DNA of 64,000 nt from BOG-908 sp965198825 (GTDB lineage Bacteria; Pseudomonadota; Alphaproteobacteria; Acetobacterales; Acetobacteraceae): contig CBDAQB010000003.1 in NCBI GenBank assembly GCA_965198825.1, forward strand, positions 558,001 through 622,000, read 5' to 3'. The notes under the pieces were generated by a model, which saw nothing but the letters and a program-made list of their open reading frames with translations, was not told the origin of the DNA and did no database searches. This document shows, piece after piece, positions 8,629 to 16,882 of this stretch (position 1 is its first letter; each line of letters starts with the position of its first letter). The translations under genes were made by a program, and so were the position numbers.

Positions 8629-9801
8629 TCAAGCAACAGCCGCGTCGAACACATCCGCAACGACGCAGTTCCGGCCGTCCCGTTTCGCCTGATACATGAG
8701 TTGATCCGCCATGCGCAGACCATCCTCCAGGCCGGATTCGTCTTCGCCGAGGCAGGTGCAGCCGATGCTCGCGGTGATTTTGATGGTGGTCCCGAGAACC
8801 GGAACTTCCATCGACGCCAAGGACAATCGCAGCCGCTCGGCGACAAGCATCGCCTTCGGAAGCGCAGTTTCGACCAGCAGGACCCCAAATTCCTCGCCGC
8901 CCAGCCTTCCGAAGATGTCGATTTGCCGGAGTGCCGTACGCAGAGCGCCGCCGACCGCCGCCAGCACCGCGTCGCCGGCATCATGGCCGTATGTGTCATT
9001 CACTTTCTTGAAGTGATCCACGTCGAGTATCAAAATACTCACCGGCCGCCCGTAGCGTTTTGCACGAGCAACTTCCGTCTCGCATTGCTCGAGAAACCCC
9101 CGCCGATTGAAGAGGCCGGTCAACGGGTCGCTCGTCGCCAGGCGGGAAAGCTCTGCCATATAATCGATGATCCGCCGTATCATCGGCCGGAAAATAAACG
9201 ATGCCTCGACCATCAGCGTGATCAGGACGGTCACGAGGATCACCCATTGCAGGCGTTCCAGATAGCTGATCCGTCTTTCGCTCCTGTGCTGTTCCAAGCT
9301 GACGACGTTGTCCAGAGCGCTCAACAGGCTGTTGCGTGCCTCGGCCAAAACGCGGGACAGCGGTTGATCGACATGCGCGTCGCCCGGTTCCGCCGCGGCA
9401 ACCCGCCTTGCATCGGCGATAAAGCCACGCGCCTCGGCATCGAGCGCGCCGCCAGGCCCGAAATAGAGTGTCTTGAGTTTCCTGGCGTCGCTGTCGCTCG
9501 ATCCATCCGTCCTGATTGCCGAGACGAGGAAGTCGTGCGCCGTCTCGAACTGATCGACCGCGGTCTGCAGGTCGCCTCGAGCCTCGCTATCGCCGGACCT
9601 CCATTGACTTGCCAGTGCAGCGATCCGTTGCGACAGCATCCGCTGGCGCCCGGACTTATTGATGATGGCGGCACTCCCTTCGTTGGTCTGCAGGCTGGCT
9701 TCCAGCGCGAAGTGGGAGGCGATGGACATGCCGGCGATGATCAGGAGAGCAACGATGTAGGCCGTTGTCAGGGCTCGCGCGGAAATCGGCTGTTTCGGCA
9801 T
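8629..9801 (-). CDS. Membrane-anchored diguanylate cyclase (GGDEF)
   Basis: The 390-residue protein makes cyclic-di-GMP from GTP. Its N-terminal membrane segment (about 10-30) leads into a periplasmic four-helix sensor of the type IV pili/NarX-like kind (motif SGRQRMLSQRIAA). A second membrane segment (about 180-205) precedes a GGDEF domain with DVDHFKKVND and the active site GGEEF. An RQID inhibitory site five residues upstream of GGEEF predicts product inhibition. No EAL domain is present. It is transcribed alone, converging on ftsY. Confidence 0.93.
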   Translation of the reverse strand: MPKQPISARALTTAYIVALLIIAGMSIASHFALEASLQTNEGSAAIINKSGRQRMLSQRIAALASQWRSGDSEARGDLQTAVDQFETAHDFLVSAIRTDGSSDSDARKLKTLYFGPGGALDAEARGFIADARRVAAAEPGDAHVDQPLSRVLAEARNSLLSALDNVVSLEQHRSERRISYLERLQWVILVTVLITLMVEASFIFRPMIRRIIDYMAELSRLATSDPLTGLFNRRGFLEQCETEVARAKRYGRPVSILILDVDHFKKVNDTYGHDAGDAVLAAVGGALRTALRQIDIFGRLGGEEFGVLLVETALPKAMLVAERLRLSLASMEVPVLGTTIKITASIGCTCLGEDESGLEDGLRMADQLMYQAKRDGRNCVVADVFDAAVA

Positions 9802-10124
9802 CGGCTGCTTTCAGAGCACGGCGGCGCGTGCGCTTTCCCGTCTCCAAGGGGCAGCGGCACACGCGAAACAGGTGTCTTGGTTCATGGCGAAATCGAGGTC
9901 GAACATCATGGCTCGGTAGCAGACTCTCGCCCGGTGACAAACCGGACCATCTAATGCACCTCGGGAGAAAACGAGGGGCATCCTGAAAATCACCTATGCC
10001 TCACGTTCCCGTGAACACGCGTCCATGACGATCGAGGCAATAGCGCAACGAAATAGGCTTACTGTCCACGCGTTCGTCGTAATGGTCCCAAGCTGACAAA
10101 GCCGGGCAAACAAGGAGAAAGACG
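9802..10124. other. Divergent intergenic region, diguanylate cyclase / YciI-like gene
   Basis: This 323-bp non-coding gap separates two divergent genes and should hold both promoters. The only feature I can point to is the ribosome-binding sequence AAGGAG at 10110-10115 for the plus-strand gene. Short ORFs on both strands have no family resemblance. Confidence 0.5.
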
Positions 10125-10583
10125 ATGCGTGTCATGGTGCTCGTTAAAGCGACCGAAGACAGCGAAAAAGCGATCATGCCGCCTCCCGAACTGTTCGAGG
10201 CGATGGGCAAGTTCAACGAGGAGCTGGTCAGCGCAGGCCTCCTGCTCGCCGGCGACGGCCTGGCCCCCTCCTCGAAAGGCAAGCGCATCGCCTTCGATGG
10301 CACCAGCCGCACCGTCATCGACGGTCCGTTTGCCGAAACCCGCGAGCTGGTCGCAGGCTTCTGGATCTGGCAGGTGCGCGACATGGAAGAGGCGATCGCC
10401 TGGGTCAAGCGCTGCCCCAACCCCATGCCGGTCCCAAGCGAGATCGAAATCCGGCCGATCATGGAAATGGCCGACTTCGTCGAGGCTCTAGGCCCCGATT
10501 TTCAGGACAGGCGCGACCGGCTCAGCGAGAAGCTTAGCGGCACCCTGGGCCCAGCCGGCGCCCTCGGCGGCCTCGGAACCTAG
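10125..10583 (+). CDS. YciI/DGPF-domain protein
   Basis: This 152-residue cytoplasmic protein belongs to the YCII-related (DGPF) superfamily. It opens MRVMVLVKATED, has the signature VIDGPFAETRELVAGFWIW around residues 65-85, and continues with a helix-rich tail. Such proteins are small dimers of ferredoxin-like fold, sometimes encoded beside ECF sigma factors, but no sigma factor is nearby here. A good AAGGAG ribosome site precedes the ATG. The biochemical role is unknown. Confidence 0.85.
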   Translation: MRVMVLVKATEDSEKAIMPPPELFEAMGKFNEELVSAGLLLAGDGLAPSSKGKRIAFDGTSRTVIDGPFAETRELVAGFWIWQVRDMEEAIAWVKRCPNPMPVPSEIEIRPIMEMADFVEALGPDFQDRRDRLSEKLSGTLGPAGALGGLGT

Positions 10584-10620
10584 CGCCGCCGCCTGCAACG
10601 CTTGCGCTGATGCTTGCGGC

Positions 10621-10750
10621 AAGGAAGCAAGGCCTTCTTTTTTGAAAAAAAGAAGCAAAAAACTTTTGGACCTTGAGGCCCAGCACTTCCCCAGGCCCGG
10701 CCCAAAGTCGCAAAAGTTTTTTGGTTCTTTTTTTCAAAAAAGAACATGCT
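10621..10750. repeat. AT-rich nested inverted repeat, full copy B
   Basis: A complete element has both T/A hairpin arms and a GC-rich centre (AGGCCCAGC...GGCCCGGCCC). It lies between the YciI-like gene and the membrane protein gene at 10760, ending about ten bases before that start codon. The right arm is open in the downstream frame and would add the residues LVLFFKKE if read, so longer start calls there are misleading. Confidence 0.85.
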
Positions 10751-10759
10751 GCCTCCCGC

Positions 10760-11515
10760 ATGATCATCGACTGGCCCCAAGCCCTCCCCACCGCGTCGGC
10801 AGCCTTCCTCGCCGCGCTGGTGGAATTTATCGAGGCCCTCACCATCGTGCTGGCCGTCGGCGCCGTACGCGGCTGGCGCGGTGCCATCGGCGGCACCGCC
10901 CTGGCCCTCTTCACCCTGCTCCTCCTGGTGGCGCTGCTCGGCCCGGCCATGACGCGCGTGCCGCAGGAACTGCTGCAGCTCGGCCTCGGCACCTTGCTGC
11001 TCCTCTTCGGGCTGCGCTGGCTGCGCAAGGCCATCCTGCGCACCGCCGGCATCATCCCCTTGCACGACGAAGAGGCAGCCTACGACCGCGAAAGCGCCGC
11101 CCTGCGTGGGCTTGGTGCGCTAACCGCCGGCTGGGATCGCATCGCAGCCGGCACGGCGTTCAAGATCACCATGGTCGAAGGCATCGAGGTCGTGTTCATC
11201 GTCATCGCCATCGGCGCCCGCGGCCAGGGCCAATTGCTGTTCGCCAGCCTGGGCGCCTTGATCGCCTTGCTGCTCGTGGCGGCGCTCGGCGTGCTTCTGC
11301 ATCGCCCCGTCGCCAGGATCCCGGAGAACGCCCTGAAATTCGTGGTCGGCGTCATGCTCTGCGCCTACGGCACCTTCTGGGTAGGCGAGGGGATGGGTCT
11401 CGCATGGCCGGGCGACGACCGCGGCCTGCTGTTTCTGAACGCCGCATACCTGCTCTCAGCCCTGCTGCTGGCAAAGCTCTGCCGCATGCAGGCACCGACG
11501 CCCTCGGCGCCCTAG
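10760..11515 (+). CDS. COG4280-like multi-pass membrane protein
   Basis: This 251-residue hydrophobic protein has six or seven predicted membrane segments arranged as two related halves, each carrying an acidic intramembrane motif (EFIEALTIVLAVG near residue 20 and MVEGIEVVFIVIAIG near residue 135). This resembles COG4280 and is reminiscent of FTR1/UPF0016-type cation carriers, so metal-ion transport is a reasonable guess only. The start is ATG 10760; earlier in-frame sequence is repeat-element DNA. It is probably co-transcribed with the 70-residue protein nine bases downstream. Confidence 0.7.
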   Translation: MIIDWPQALPTASAAFLAALVEFIEALTIVLAVGAVRGWRGAIGGTALALFTLLLLVALLGPAMTRVPQELLQLGLGTLLLLFGLRWLRKAILRTAGIIPLHDEEAAYDRESAALRGLGALTAGWDRIAAGTAFKITMVEGIEVVFIVIAIGARGQGQLLFASLGALIALLLVAALGVLLHRPVARIPENALKFVVGVMLCAYGTFWVGEGMGLAWPGDDRGLLFLNAAYLLSALLLAKLCRMQAPTPSAP

Positions 11516-11524
11516 CAAGCCGTC

Positions 11525-11737
11525 ATGACCTGGCTCAAATCCATCTGGACCGAAGGCGTCGGCCTGTTCATCGACGACGGCAGCCTGGCGGTCGCCGTGG
11601 CCGCATGGCTGATCGCCTGCCGCTTCCTCCTGCCATTCCTGAAACTCGCACCCGCATGGCCGCCTACGCTCCTCGCGGCCGGCCTGATCCTCATCCTCGC
11701 CGAAAGCGTCATCCGCCGTGCCAGGCTTGGCAAATAG
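11525..11737 (+). CDS. Small two-pass membrane protein
   Basis: The 70-residue protein has two hydrophobic segments (about 20-38 and 45-62) and a basic C-terminus (RRARLGK). It starts nine bases after the COG4280-like gene and precedes the antiporter gene, so it may be an accessory subunit of either. I do not recognise a family. Confidence 0.6.
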   Translation: MTWLKSIWTEGVGLFIDDGSLAVAVAAWLIACRFLLPFLKLAPAWPPTLLAAGLILILAESVIRRARLGK

Positions 11738-11792
11738 GCCAGCAAACGGGCGCGCTATCGCCCCAAAAGCCCGCTGTGGCAGAACCTCCCCG

Positions 11793-13319
11793 ATGTCCAC
11801 CTTCGAACTCGTCCTCGGCCTTCTCCTGGCCGGCGTAGGCCTCGCCCTGGCGGCGCCGCGCCTGGGCCTCCCCTGGCCAGTCCTGCTCGCCATCGCCGGC
11901 ACCGCGCTCGCTTTCGTTCCAGGCATGCCCCCGATCGTTCTCGACCCCAAGCTGGCGCTCGCCCTCTTCGTGGCCCCCGCCCTGATGGACGCGGCCTTCG
12001 ACGCCAGCCCACGCGACCTGCGCGACAACTGGAAACCCGTGGGTGGCCTGGTGCTCATCGCCGTCGGCCTCTCCGTCGTCGCCGTGACTCTGGTTGCCCA
12101 CCTCCTGCTGCCCGCCATGCCCTGGTGGGCCTGCCTCGCCCTCGGCGCCATCGTCGCCCCGCCGGACGCCGCCGCGGCCGCCGCCGTGCTCGGCACCATG
12201 CCCCTGCCACACCGCATCAAGGTCATCCTCGAAGGCGAAAGCCTCCTGAACGACGCAGCCGCCCTGCTGATCTACCGCTACGCCATCAGCGCCGCCGCCG
12301 GCGCCATGACCATCTGGACCGCGCCGCTCGCCGCCGTCTCCATCCTGGGCGGCGTCGCCCTGGGCTTCATCCTCGCCCATGCCTTCCTCGCCATCATGCG
12401 TCGCGTCGAGGACGGCGCCCCGGCCGTCCTCCTGCAATTCCTCGGCACCTTCGGCGTCTGGATCCTCGCCGACGCGCTCGAACTCTCCGCCGTTCTCACC
12501 ATGGTCGCCTACGGCATGACGATCGCCAGGCACGCCCCAGGCCGCACCAGCCCGCGCCACCGCCGATCCAGCTACGCCGTGTGGGACGTCGCCGTCTTCG
12601 TCCTCAACGTCCTGGCCTTCATCCTCGTCGGCCTCCAGCTCCGCGCCATCCTCCTCCACCTCGACGGCCGCGCGACAGGCTACCTCTTCTTCGCCGGCGC
12701 CATCCTCGCCACCGTCATCCTCGTGCGCATCGCCTGGGTCATGAGCTTTAACGCCGCCGTGCGCTGGAAGAACCGCCGCTTCGGCGCCGTCACCGCCCGC
12801 CCCATGGTGCTGCCCAGCGCCGCCGGCGGCGTGCTCATCTCCTGGTGCGGCATGCGCGGCATGGTCACCCTCGCCGCCGCCCTCGCCCTGCCCGAAGGCT
12901 TCGCCCAGCGCGACCTCATCATCTTCTCCGCCTTCGGCGTCGTCCTGGGCACCCTGGTTCTCCAAGGCCTGACCCTGCGCCCCCTCATCGCCCTGCTCCC
13001 CCTCCCGCAAGACGACCGCATCGCCGACGAAGCCGCCTTCGCCAGACAGAAAACCGCCAAAGCCGCGCTGGACTCCCTGGGTGCAGACCGCGACGGCCCC
13101 GCAGGCCGCATGCTCGTCAAACAATACGAAGTCCGCCTCGGCAAACGCGACACCAGCGACCCCGCCATCACCGGCCTCCTCGACCTCCGCCGCCGCGCCC
13201 TCGCCGCCGAACGCGAACACCTCATCCACCTCCGCCGCGAAGGCCACATAGGCGACGACGCCTTCCACCGCCTCGAAGAAGAACTAGACTGGGCCGAAGC
13301 CGATCAAAGAAACGCGTAA
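11793..13319 (+). CDS. CPA1-family Na+/H+ antiporter
   Basis: This 508-residue inner-membrane antiporter has about twelve membrane segments and the family signatures GAIVAPPDAAAAAAVLGT (a proline-rich variant of the sodium-site helix) and EGESLLNDAAALLIY. A C-terminal cytoplasmic helix-rich tail of about 110 residues follows. It exchanges Na+ or K+ for protons in pH and salt homeostasis. The start MSTFELVLG at 11793 was chosen because the open sequence upstream lacks membrane character. NhaP-like is the best family label. Confidence 0.9.
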   Translation: MSTFELVLGLLLAGVGLALAAPRLGLPWPVLLAIAGTALAFVPGMPPIVLDPKLALALFVAPALMDAAFDASPRDLRDNWKPVGGLVLIAVGLSVVAVTLVAHLLLPAMPWWACLALGAIVAPPDAAAAAAVLGTMPLPHRIKVILEGESLLNDAAALLIYRYAISAAAGAMTIWTAPLAAVSILGGVALGFILAHAFLAIMRRVEDGAPAVLLQFLGTFGVWILADALELSAVLTMVAYGMTIARHAPGRTSPRHRRSSYAVWDVAVFVLNVLAFILVGLQLRAILLHLDGRATGYLFFAGAILATVILVRIAWVMSFNAAVRWKNRRFGAVTARPMVLPSAAGGVLISWCGMRGMVTLAAALALPEGFAQRDLIIFSAFGVVLGTLVLQGLTLRPLIALLPLPQDDRIADEAAFARQKTAKAALDSLGADRDGPAGRMLVKQYEVRLGKRDTSDPAITGLLDLRRRALAAEREHLIHLRREGHIGDDAFHRLEEELDWAEADQRNA

Positions 13320-13320
13320 C

Positions 13321-13367
13321 CTCTCCCTCTCCCTCCCCCTTTATGGGGGAGGGCCGGGGTGGGGGCA
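13321..13367. repeat. GGGGGAGGGCCGGGG repeat, copy 1
   Basis: A polypyrimidine run leads into TTTATGGGGGAGGGCCGGGG, immediately 3' of the antiporter stop. Three related copies occur at 29684-29713, 37658-37702 and 39297-39332. The copies have partial self-complementarity (CCCTCCCCC with GGGGGAGGG). Copies 1, 2 and 3 each lie beside an AT-rich element, so the two repeat families often co-occur. Confidence 0.65.
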
Positions 13368-13375
13368 GATGCAGC

Positions 13376-13440
13376 CAGCAAGAATCTTCTTTTTTGAAAA
13401 AAAGAAGCAAAAAACTTTTGCGAGTTTGCGCCGGGCCCGA
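13376..13440. repeat. AT-rich nested inverted repeat, left half-copy C
   Basis: Only the left arm (T/A hairpin plus CAAAAAACTTTTG) and part of the GC centre (CGCCGGGCCCGAGG) are present; no right arm follows. It lies between the convergent stops of the antiporter and the LolA-like gene. Confidence 0.8.
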
Positions 13441-13477
13441 GGCTATAACCAGCCTCTCGTTATGGCGAAGCGCCCGC

Positions 13478-14200
13478 CTAACTAGCCGGCGTCCCAGGCG
13501 GCATAAACAAACTATCCGTCATCACCGGATCAACCCGCAACCCGCTCAAAGCCATCGTCAAAACCTGACCATTGGCATTCACCACAGTCACCGACTCCAG
13601 CATCAAAGGCTGCGCCTGAAACAGCAGCCGCAAAGTCCCCTGCCCAGGATTGGCAGTCTTCACCAGGCTGATCTGCTCGAACCCATCCCCCCGCTCGAGC
13701 TTCGTGACACTCACCGCCCCCTCAAGCGCGATGCGCGGCGTCAGCAGCATCCCCAAGGGCGTGCGAGACAACGCAACGGTCGTCGTCGCATGCGTCGCCC
13801 GATCGTAAACGGTCAGCCGCCCGCCATTCGCCACCATCACCCGCGACGCAGCACCCTCATAATCGATGCGCAGACGCCCAGGCCGGTCGAGCCACAAAGT
13901 CCCAGCCCCAGGCCCGAAATTTCCCGATTGCACGAAATGCGCCTGCAGCTTCGGCATCGTATCGAGATACGCCTCGATACGCCTAACCTCCGGCGCATCC
14001 GACGCGCTGACCACCGGTGGCGGCGTTTCCGCGCACGCTGCCAGGGCCGTCACAAACCCAAAAGCAAGCGCGTTCTTTTTTAAAAAAAAGAACCAAAAAA
14101 CTTTTGCGACATGGAGGGCGAGATCGTGGGAACGCCCGGCCCAAGTGACAAAAGTTTTTTGCTTCTTTTTTTCAAAAAAGAAGTCCTTCCTTCCTACCAT
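13478..14200 (-). CDS. LolA-like outer-membrane lipoprotein carrier domain protein, 5' end formed by a repeat element
   Basis: The last about 195 residues form a LolA/LppX-like fold: MPKLQAHFVQSG, GTLWLDRPGRLRIDY, a TVYDR strand and a C-terminal VDPVMTDSLF. The family carries or binds lipoproteins in the periplasm. The start lies in repeat copy D: from ATG 14200 the frame runs through the whole element (residues about 5-45) into FFLKKNALAFGFVTALAAC, which looks like a lipoprotein signal with a lipobox LAAC. The only other in-frame start is GTG 14053, which leaves too little signal peptide. Either the element supplies the N-terminus or it displaced the native start. Confidence 0.65.
   Translation of the reverse strand: MVGRKDFFFEKKKQKTFVTWAGRSHDLALHVAKVFWFFFLKKNALAFGFVTALAACAETPPPVVSASDAPEVRRIEAYLDTMPKLQAHFVQSGNFGPGAGTLWLDRPGRLRIDYEGAASRVMVANGGRLTVYDRATHATTTVALSRTPLGMLLTPRIALEGAVSVTKLERGDGFEQISLVKTANPGQGTLRLLFQAQPLMLESVTVVNANGQVLTMALSGLRVDPVMTDSLFMPPGTPAS
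14062..14196. repeat. AT-rich nested inverted repeat, full copy D (inside an open reading frame)
   Basis: This complete element has both hairpin arms and a centre that includes CGCCCGGCCC. Unlike the other full copies it is read in frame as the beginning of the LolA-like gene on the minus strand, and it occupies nearly all the space between that gene's mature domain and the stop of the oxidoreductase at 14212. Confidence 0.85.
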
Positions 14201-14211
14201 CTCCAGCCCGC

Positions 14212-15522
14212 TCAAGACGCAGAAAGCCGCTTCTTCGCCAGCGCCCGAGACCGCCGCTGATCCGCAATCAGCGCCTTGAAAACCGAAAGCTTCGGATCCG
14301 CCCGCCCGGTCCCCCCGATACGCAGCAGTTGCTCGTAATACCAACCCTGCAGCGCAAACGCGTTCATCGCCCGCAGCATCGGAACCGGCGACGTCGCCGA
14401 GAACCATCCAGGCCCCAACTGCAACCGATCTTCCCACCTCTCCATGGAAGCGATTTCTCCGCGCAGCAGCTTGCCTGGCGCATCCGGATCCACGCACAAC
14501 GGCCGTCCCAGCCCGATCATGTCGATGCCATCGTTCGCGATCGCATCCGCCATTCCCTCGGCGCTGCGGAACCCGCCCGTCACCATCAGCTTCGCCCGGC
14601 TCACATGCGCCCGCATTTCCGGCGCAAACCGCTGGAAGTAGCTCTCGCGCGCCCGCGTGCTCTCGCGCACCACCTGCTCGGCCACCGCTTCCATGCCGGC
14701 CAGCCGCATCATCGCCGGCTGCTCGTAGGTCCCGCCCGACACCTCGATGAGATCGACGCCCTCCAAATCGAGCCAACCCGCCACCGCCTGGCTGTCCTCG
14801 AAAGCAAACCCGCCCTTCTGGAAATCAGCAGAGTTCAGCTTGACGGAAACCGGGAAATCCGTCCCCACCGCCGCCCGCACCGCGCGCACGATCTCCAGCA
14901 GGAACCGTGCCCGTCCCGCCAGGTCACCACCCCACTCATCCTCCCGGACATTCGTGCGCGGCGAGAGAAACGACGAAATCAGATACCCGTGCGCGCCGTG
15001 TATCTGCACGCCTGTAAAACCCACCTCGCGCGCCACCTTCGCCGCCTGCGCAAACTTGCCGATAACCTCCAGGATCTCGGCCTCCGTCAGCGCCACCGGC
15101 TTGCCGAACTGCCCGCCAGGCAACGCCACTGTCAGCGCGGACGGCGCCTTCGGATTTGGATTGACGATCTTCTGCGTCTGCCGGCCCGAATGCGACAACT
15201 GCATCCAGGCCTGCGTGTCATTGGCCGTGCACGCCGTCGCCCATGCCTCGAGTGCCGCCCGGCGCGAAGCATCCGGCGCCCCATCGATCACGACGTTCCC
15301 GGGTGCCTCCAGATGGTTCCGGTCCACCATGACATTGCCTGTCAGCAGCAGCCCGGCCCCACCCGCGCTCCAAGCCGCGTAGAGCCGGTTCAGCTCGGCC
15401 GAAGGCACGCCCTGTGTCCCCGCAAGGCGCTCCGTCATCGCCCCTTTGCAGAGCCGGTTCTTCACCGTCGCCCCACAAGGAAGCGTCAGCGGTTGCGCGA
15501 TGGTCTGGATGAAATCGGTCAT
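14212..15522 (-). CDS. NADH:flavin oxidoreductase, Old Yellow Enzyme family
   Basis: This 436-residue FMN-dependent TIM-barrel enzyme shows the substrate-binding motif QLSHSGRQT, the IHGAHGYLISSFLSP loop with the catalytic HGAH, and the C-terminal VTGGFRSAEG/GLGRPLCVDP FMN-phosphate region. Such enzymes reduce activated alkenes or related xenobiotics. A C-terminal extension of about 60 residues follows the barrel. The physiological substrate is unknown. The stop is 12 bases from the repeat-derived start of the LolA-like gene, so the two may share a transcript. Confidence 0.92.
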   Translation of the reverse strand: MTDFIQTIAQPLTLPCGATVKNRLCKGAMTERLAGTQGVPSAELNRLYAAWSAGGAGLLLTGNVMVDRNHLEAPGNVVIDGAPDASRRAALEAWATACTANDTQAWMQLSHSGRQTQKIVNPNPKAPSALTVALPGGQFGKPVALTEAEILEVIGKFAQAAKVAREVGFTGVQIHGAHGYLISSFLSPRTNVREDEWGGDLAGRARFLLEIVRAVRAAVGTDFPVSVKLNSADFQKGGFAFEDSQAVAGWLDLEGVDLIEVSGGTYEQPAMMRLAGMEAVAEQVVRESTRARESYFQRFAPEMRAHVSRAKLMVTGGFRSAEGMADAIANDGIDMIGLGRPLCVDPDAPGKLLRGEIASMERWEDRLQLGPGWFSATSPVPMLRAMNAFALQGWYYEQLLRIGGTGRADPKLSVFKALIADQRRSRALAKKRLSAS

Positions 15523-15600
15523 GCGCCTCGCTACCGATTTCCAGCCCGGAAGACCAGAGGCCTACCAACGCATCCCATATCGAAGTAGCAACAAAACCGC

Positions 15601-16665
15601 ATGCAAAGACGCACCTTCCTGGCCGCCGCCGGCGCCACCCTCATCGCCCAGGCCGAACCGTCGCTGCGCGAGAGAGCCGCCCAGAAAAACCTCCTCTTCG
15701 GCGCCATGGTAGAACACGCCCCGCTCGCCGCCGACCCCACCTACGCCGCCGCCATCGCAAGAGACTGCGCCATCATCGTCCCGGGCACGGAGGCTAAATG
15801 GGCCGCCACCGAACCCGCCCCGAACCGCTTCGATTTCGCCGCCCTGGATCAGATCGCCGCCTTCGCCACCCAACACCACCAGCAGCTCCGGCTGCACAAC
15901 CTGGTCTGGTCCGTCTGGAACCCCGCCTGGCTCGCCCCCGCCCTCAAAACCGCGGAAGCGCCGGCCATCCTCGCCCGCCACATCAAAACCGTAGCCGGCC
16001 GCTACCGCGGCCGCGTCCTGGCCTGGGACGTCGTGAACGAACCCATAGACACCCGCTGGCCCGCGGACCGAGACGGCCAGGTCACCGGCCCCTGGTGGCA
16101 CGCCCTTGGCCCCACCTACGTCGAACAAGCCTTCCGCCACGCCCACGAAGCCGACCCCGCCGCCCAACTCTTCATCAACGACGACTGGCTCGAATACCCG
16201 CAATCCGCCAAAAAACGCGCCCAGACCCTCCGCCTCCTAGAACGCTGGCGCAGAAACGGCATCCCCATCCACGGCTACGGCCTCGAAGCCCACCTCCAGC
16301 CCGAACTCCCCTTCGACGCCGAACCCTACCGCCGCTTTCTTGCCGGCGTCGCCGCTCTCGGCCTCACCATCCACATCACCGAACTGGACGTGCAGGACCG
16401 CACACTCCCCGCCGACACCGCCACCAGAGACGCCGCAGTAGCCAACACCCTCAAAAACTACCTCGCAGTCGCCCTGGACGAACCCGCCGTCGCCGCCGTC
16501 CTCACCTGGGCCTACACCGACCGCTACAACTACCAGAACCGCGACCCCGCCACGCGCCGCAGAGACAACCTCCCCTCCAGAGGCGCCCTCCTCGACACCA
16601 GCCTCGCCCGCAAGCCCGCCTGGCAAGCCGTAGCCACCGCCCTGGACCAAGCGCCTACGCGCTAG
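15601..16665 (+). CDS. Endo-1,4-beta-xylanase, glycoside hydrolase family 10
   Basis: This 354-residue GH10 enzyme hydrolyses internal beta-1,4 bonds of xylan. The N-terminus MQRRTFLAAAGATLIAQA looks like a twin-arginine or Sec export signal. The acid/base is E147 in DVVNEP and the nucleophile is E261 in ITELDV, at the expected spacing for the family. HNLVWSVWNPAW matches the conserved substrate-binding strand. No carbohydrate-binding module is present. It is divergent from the oxidoreductase gene across a short 78-bp gap. Confidence 0.93.
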   Translation: MQRRTFLAAAGATLIAQAEPSLRERAAQKNLLFGAMVEHAPLAADPTYAAAIARDCAIIVPGTEAKWAATEPAPNRFDFAALDQIAAFATQHHQQLRLHNLVWSVWNPAWLAPALKTAEAPAILARHIKTVAGRYRGRVLAWDVVNEPIDTRWPADRDGQVTGPWWHALGPTYVEQAFRHAHEADPAAQLFINDDWLEYPQSAKKRAQTLRLLERWRRNGIPIHGYGLEAHLQPELPFDAEPYRRFLAGVAALGLTIHITELDVQDRTLPADTATRDAAVANTLKNYLAVALDEPAVAAVLTWAYTDRYNYQNRDPATRRRDNLPSRGALLDTSLARKPAWQAVATALDQAPTR

Positions 16666-16699
16666 CCTCGCCGTTGCGAGAAATCGCTGGGCGACACAG

Positions 16700-16836
16700 C
16701 AAGCAAGCACTTCTTTTTTAAAAAGAAGAAGCAAAAAACTTTTGGACCATGAGGCCCAGCCTATCCCCAAACCCGGCCCAAACATCCAAAAAGTTTTTGG
16801 TTCTTTTTCCAAAAAGAACGCGCTTACTTCCTTCCT
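16700..16836. repeat. AT-rich nested inverted repeat, full copy E
   Basis: A complete but slightly diverged copy (left hairpin TTCTTTTTTAAAAAGAAGAA; right arm CCAAAAAGTTTTTGG) with GC centre ACCCGGCCCA. It lies between the convergent ends of the xylanase and the acyl-CoA dehydrogenase, consistent with a two-way terminator position. Confidence 0.85.
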
Positions 16837-16882
16837 TTCAACAACCAACTACACCCGCAACGATTAAAAGATCGTTACGCGG

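Noticed and set aside
10642..11838. Open frames that begin inside AT-rich elements and continue into neighbouring genes
   Set aside because: The element happens to be open in several frames (giving peptides such as FFEKKNQKTF); outside copy D these extensions lack start signals and were trimmed.
11709..13268. A 519-codon open frame on the minus strand opposite the antiporter gene
   Set aside because: It is a GC-bias shadow with Gly/Glu/Asp-rich low-information translation; the plus strand has a clear multi-pass antiporter.
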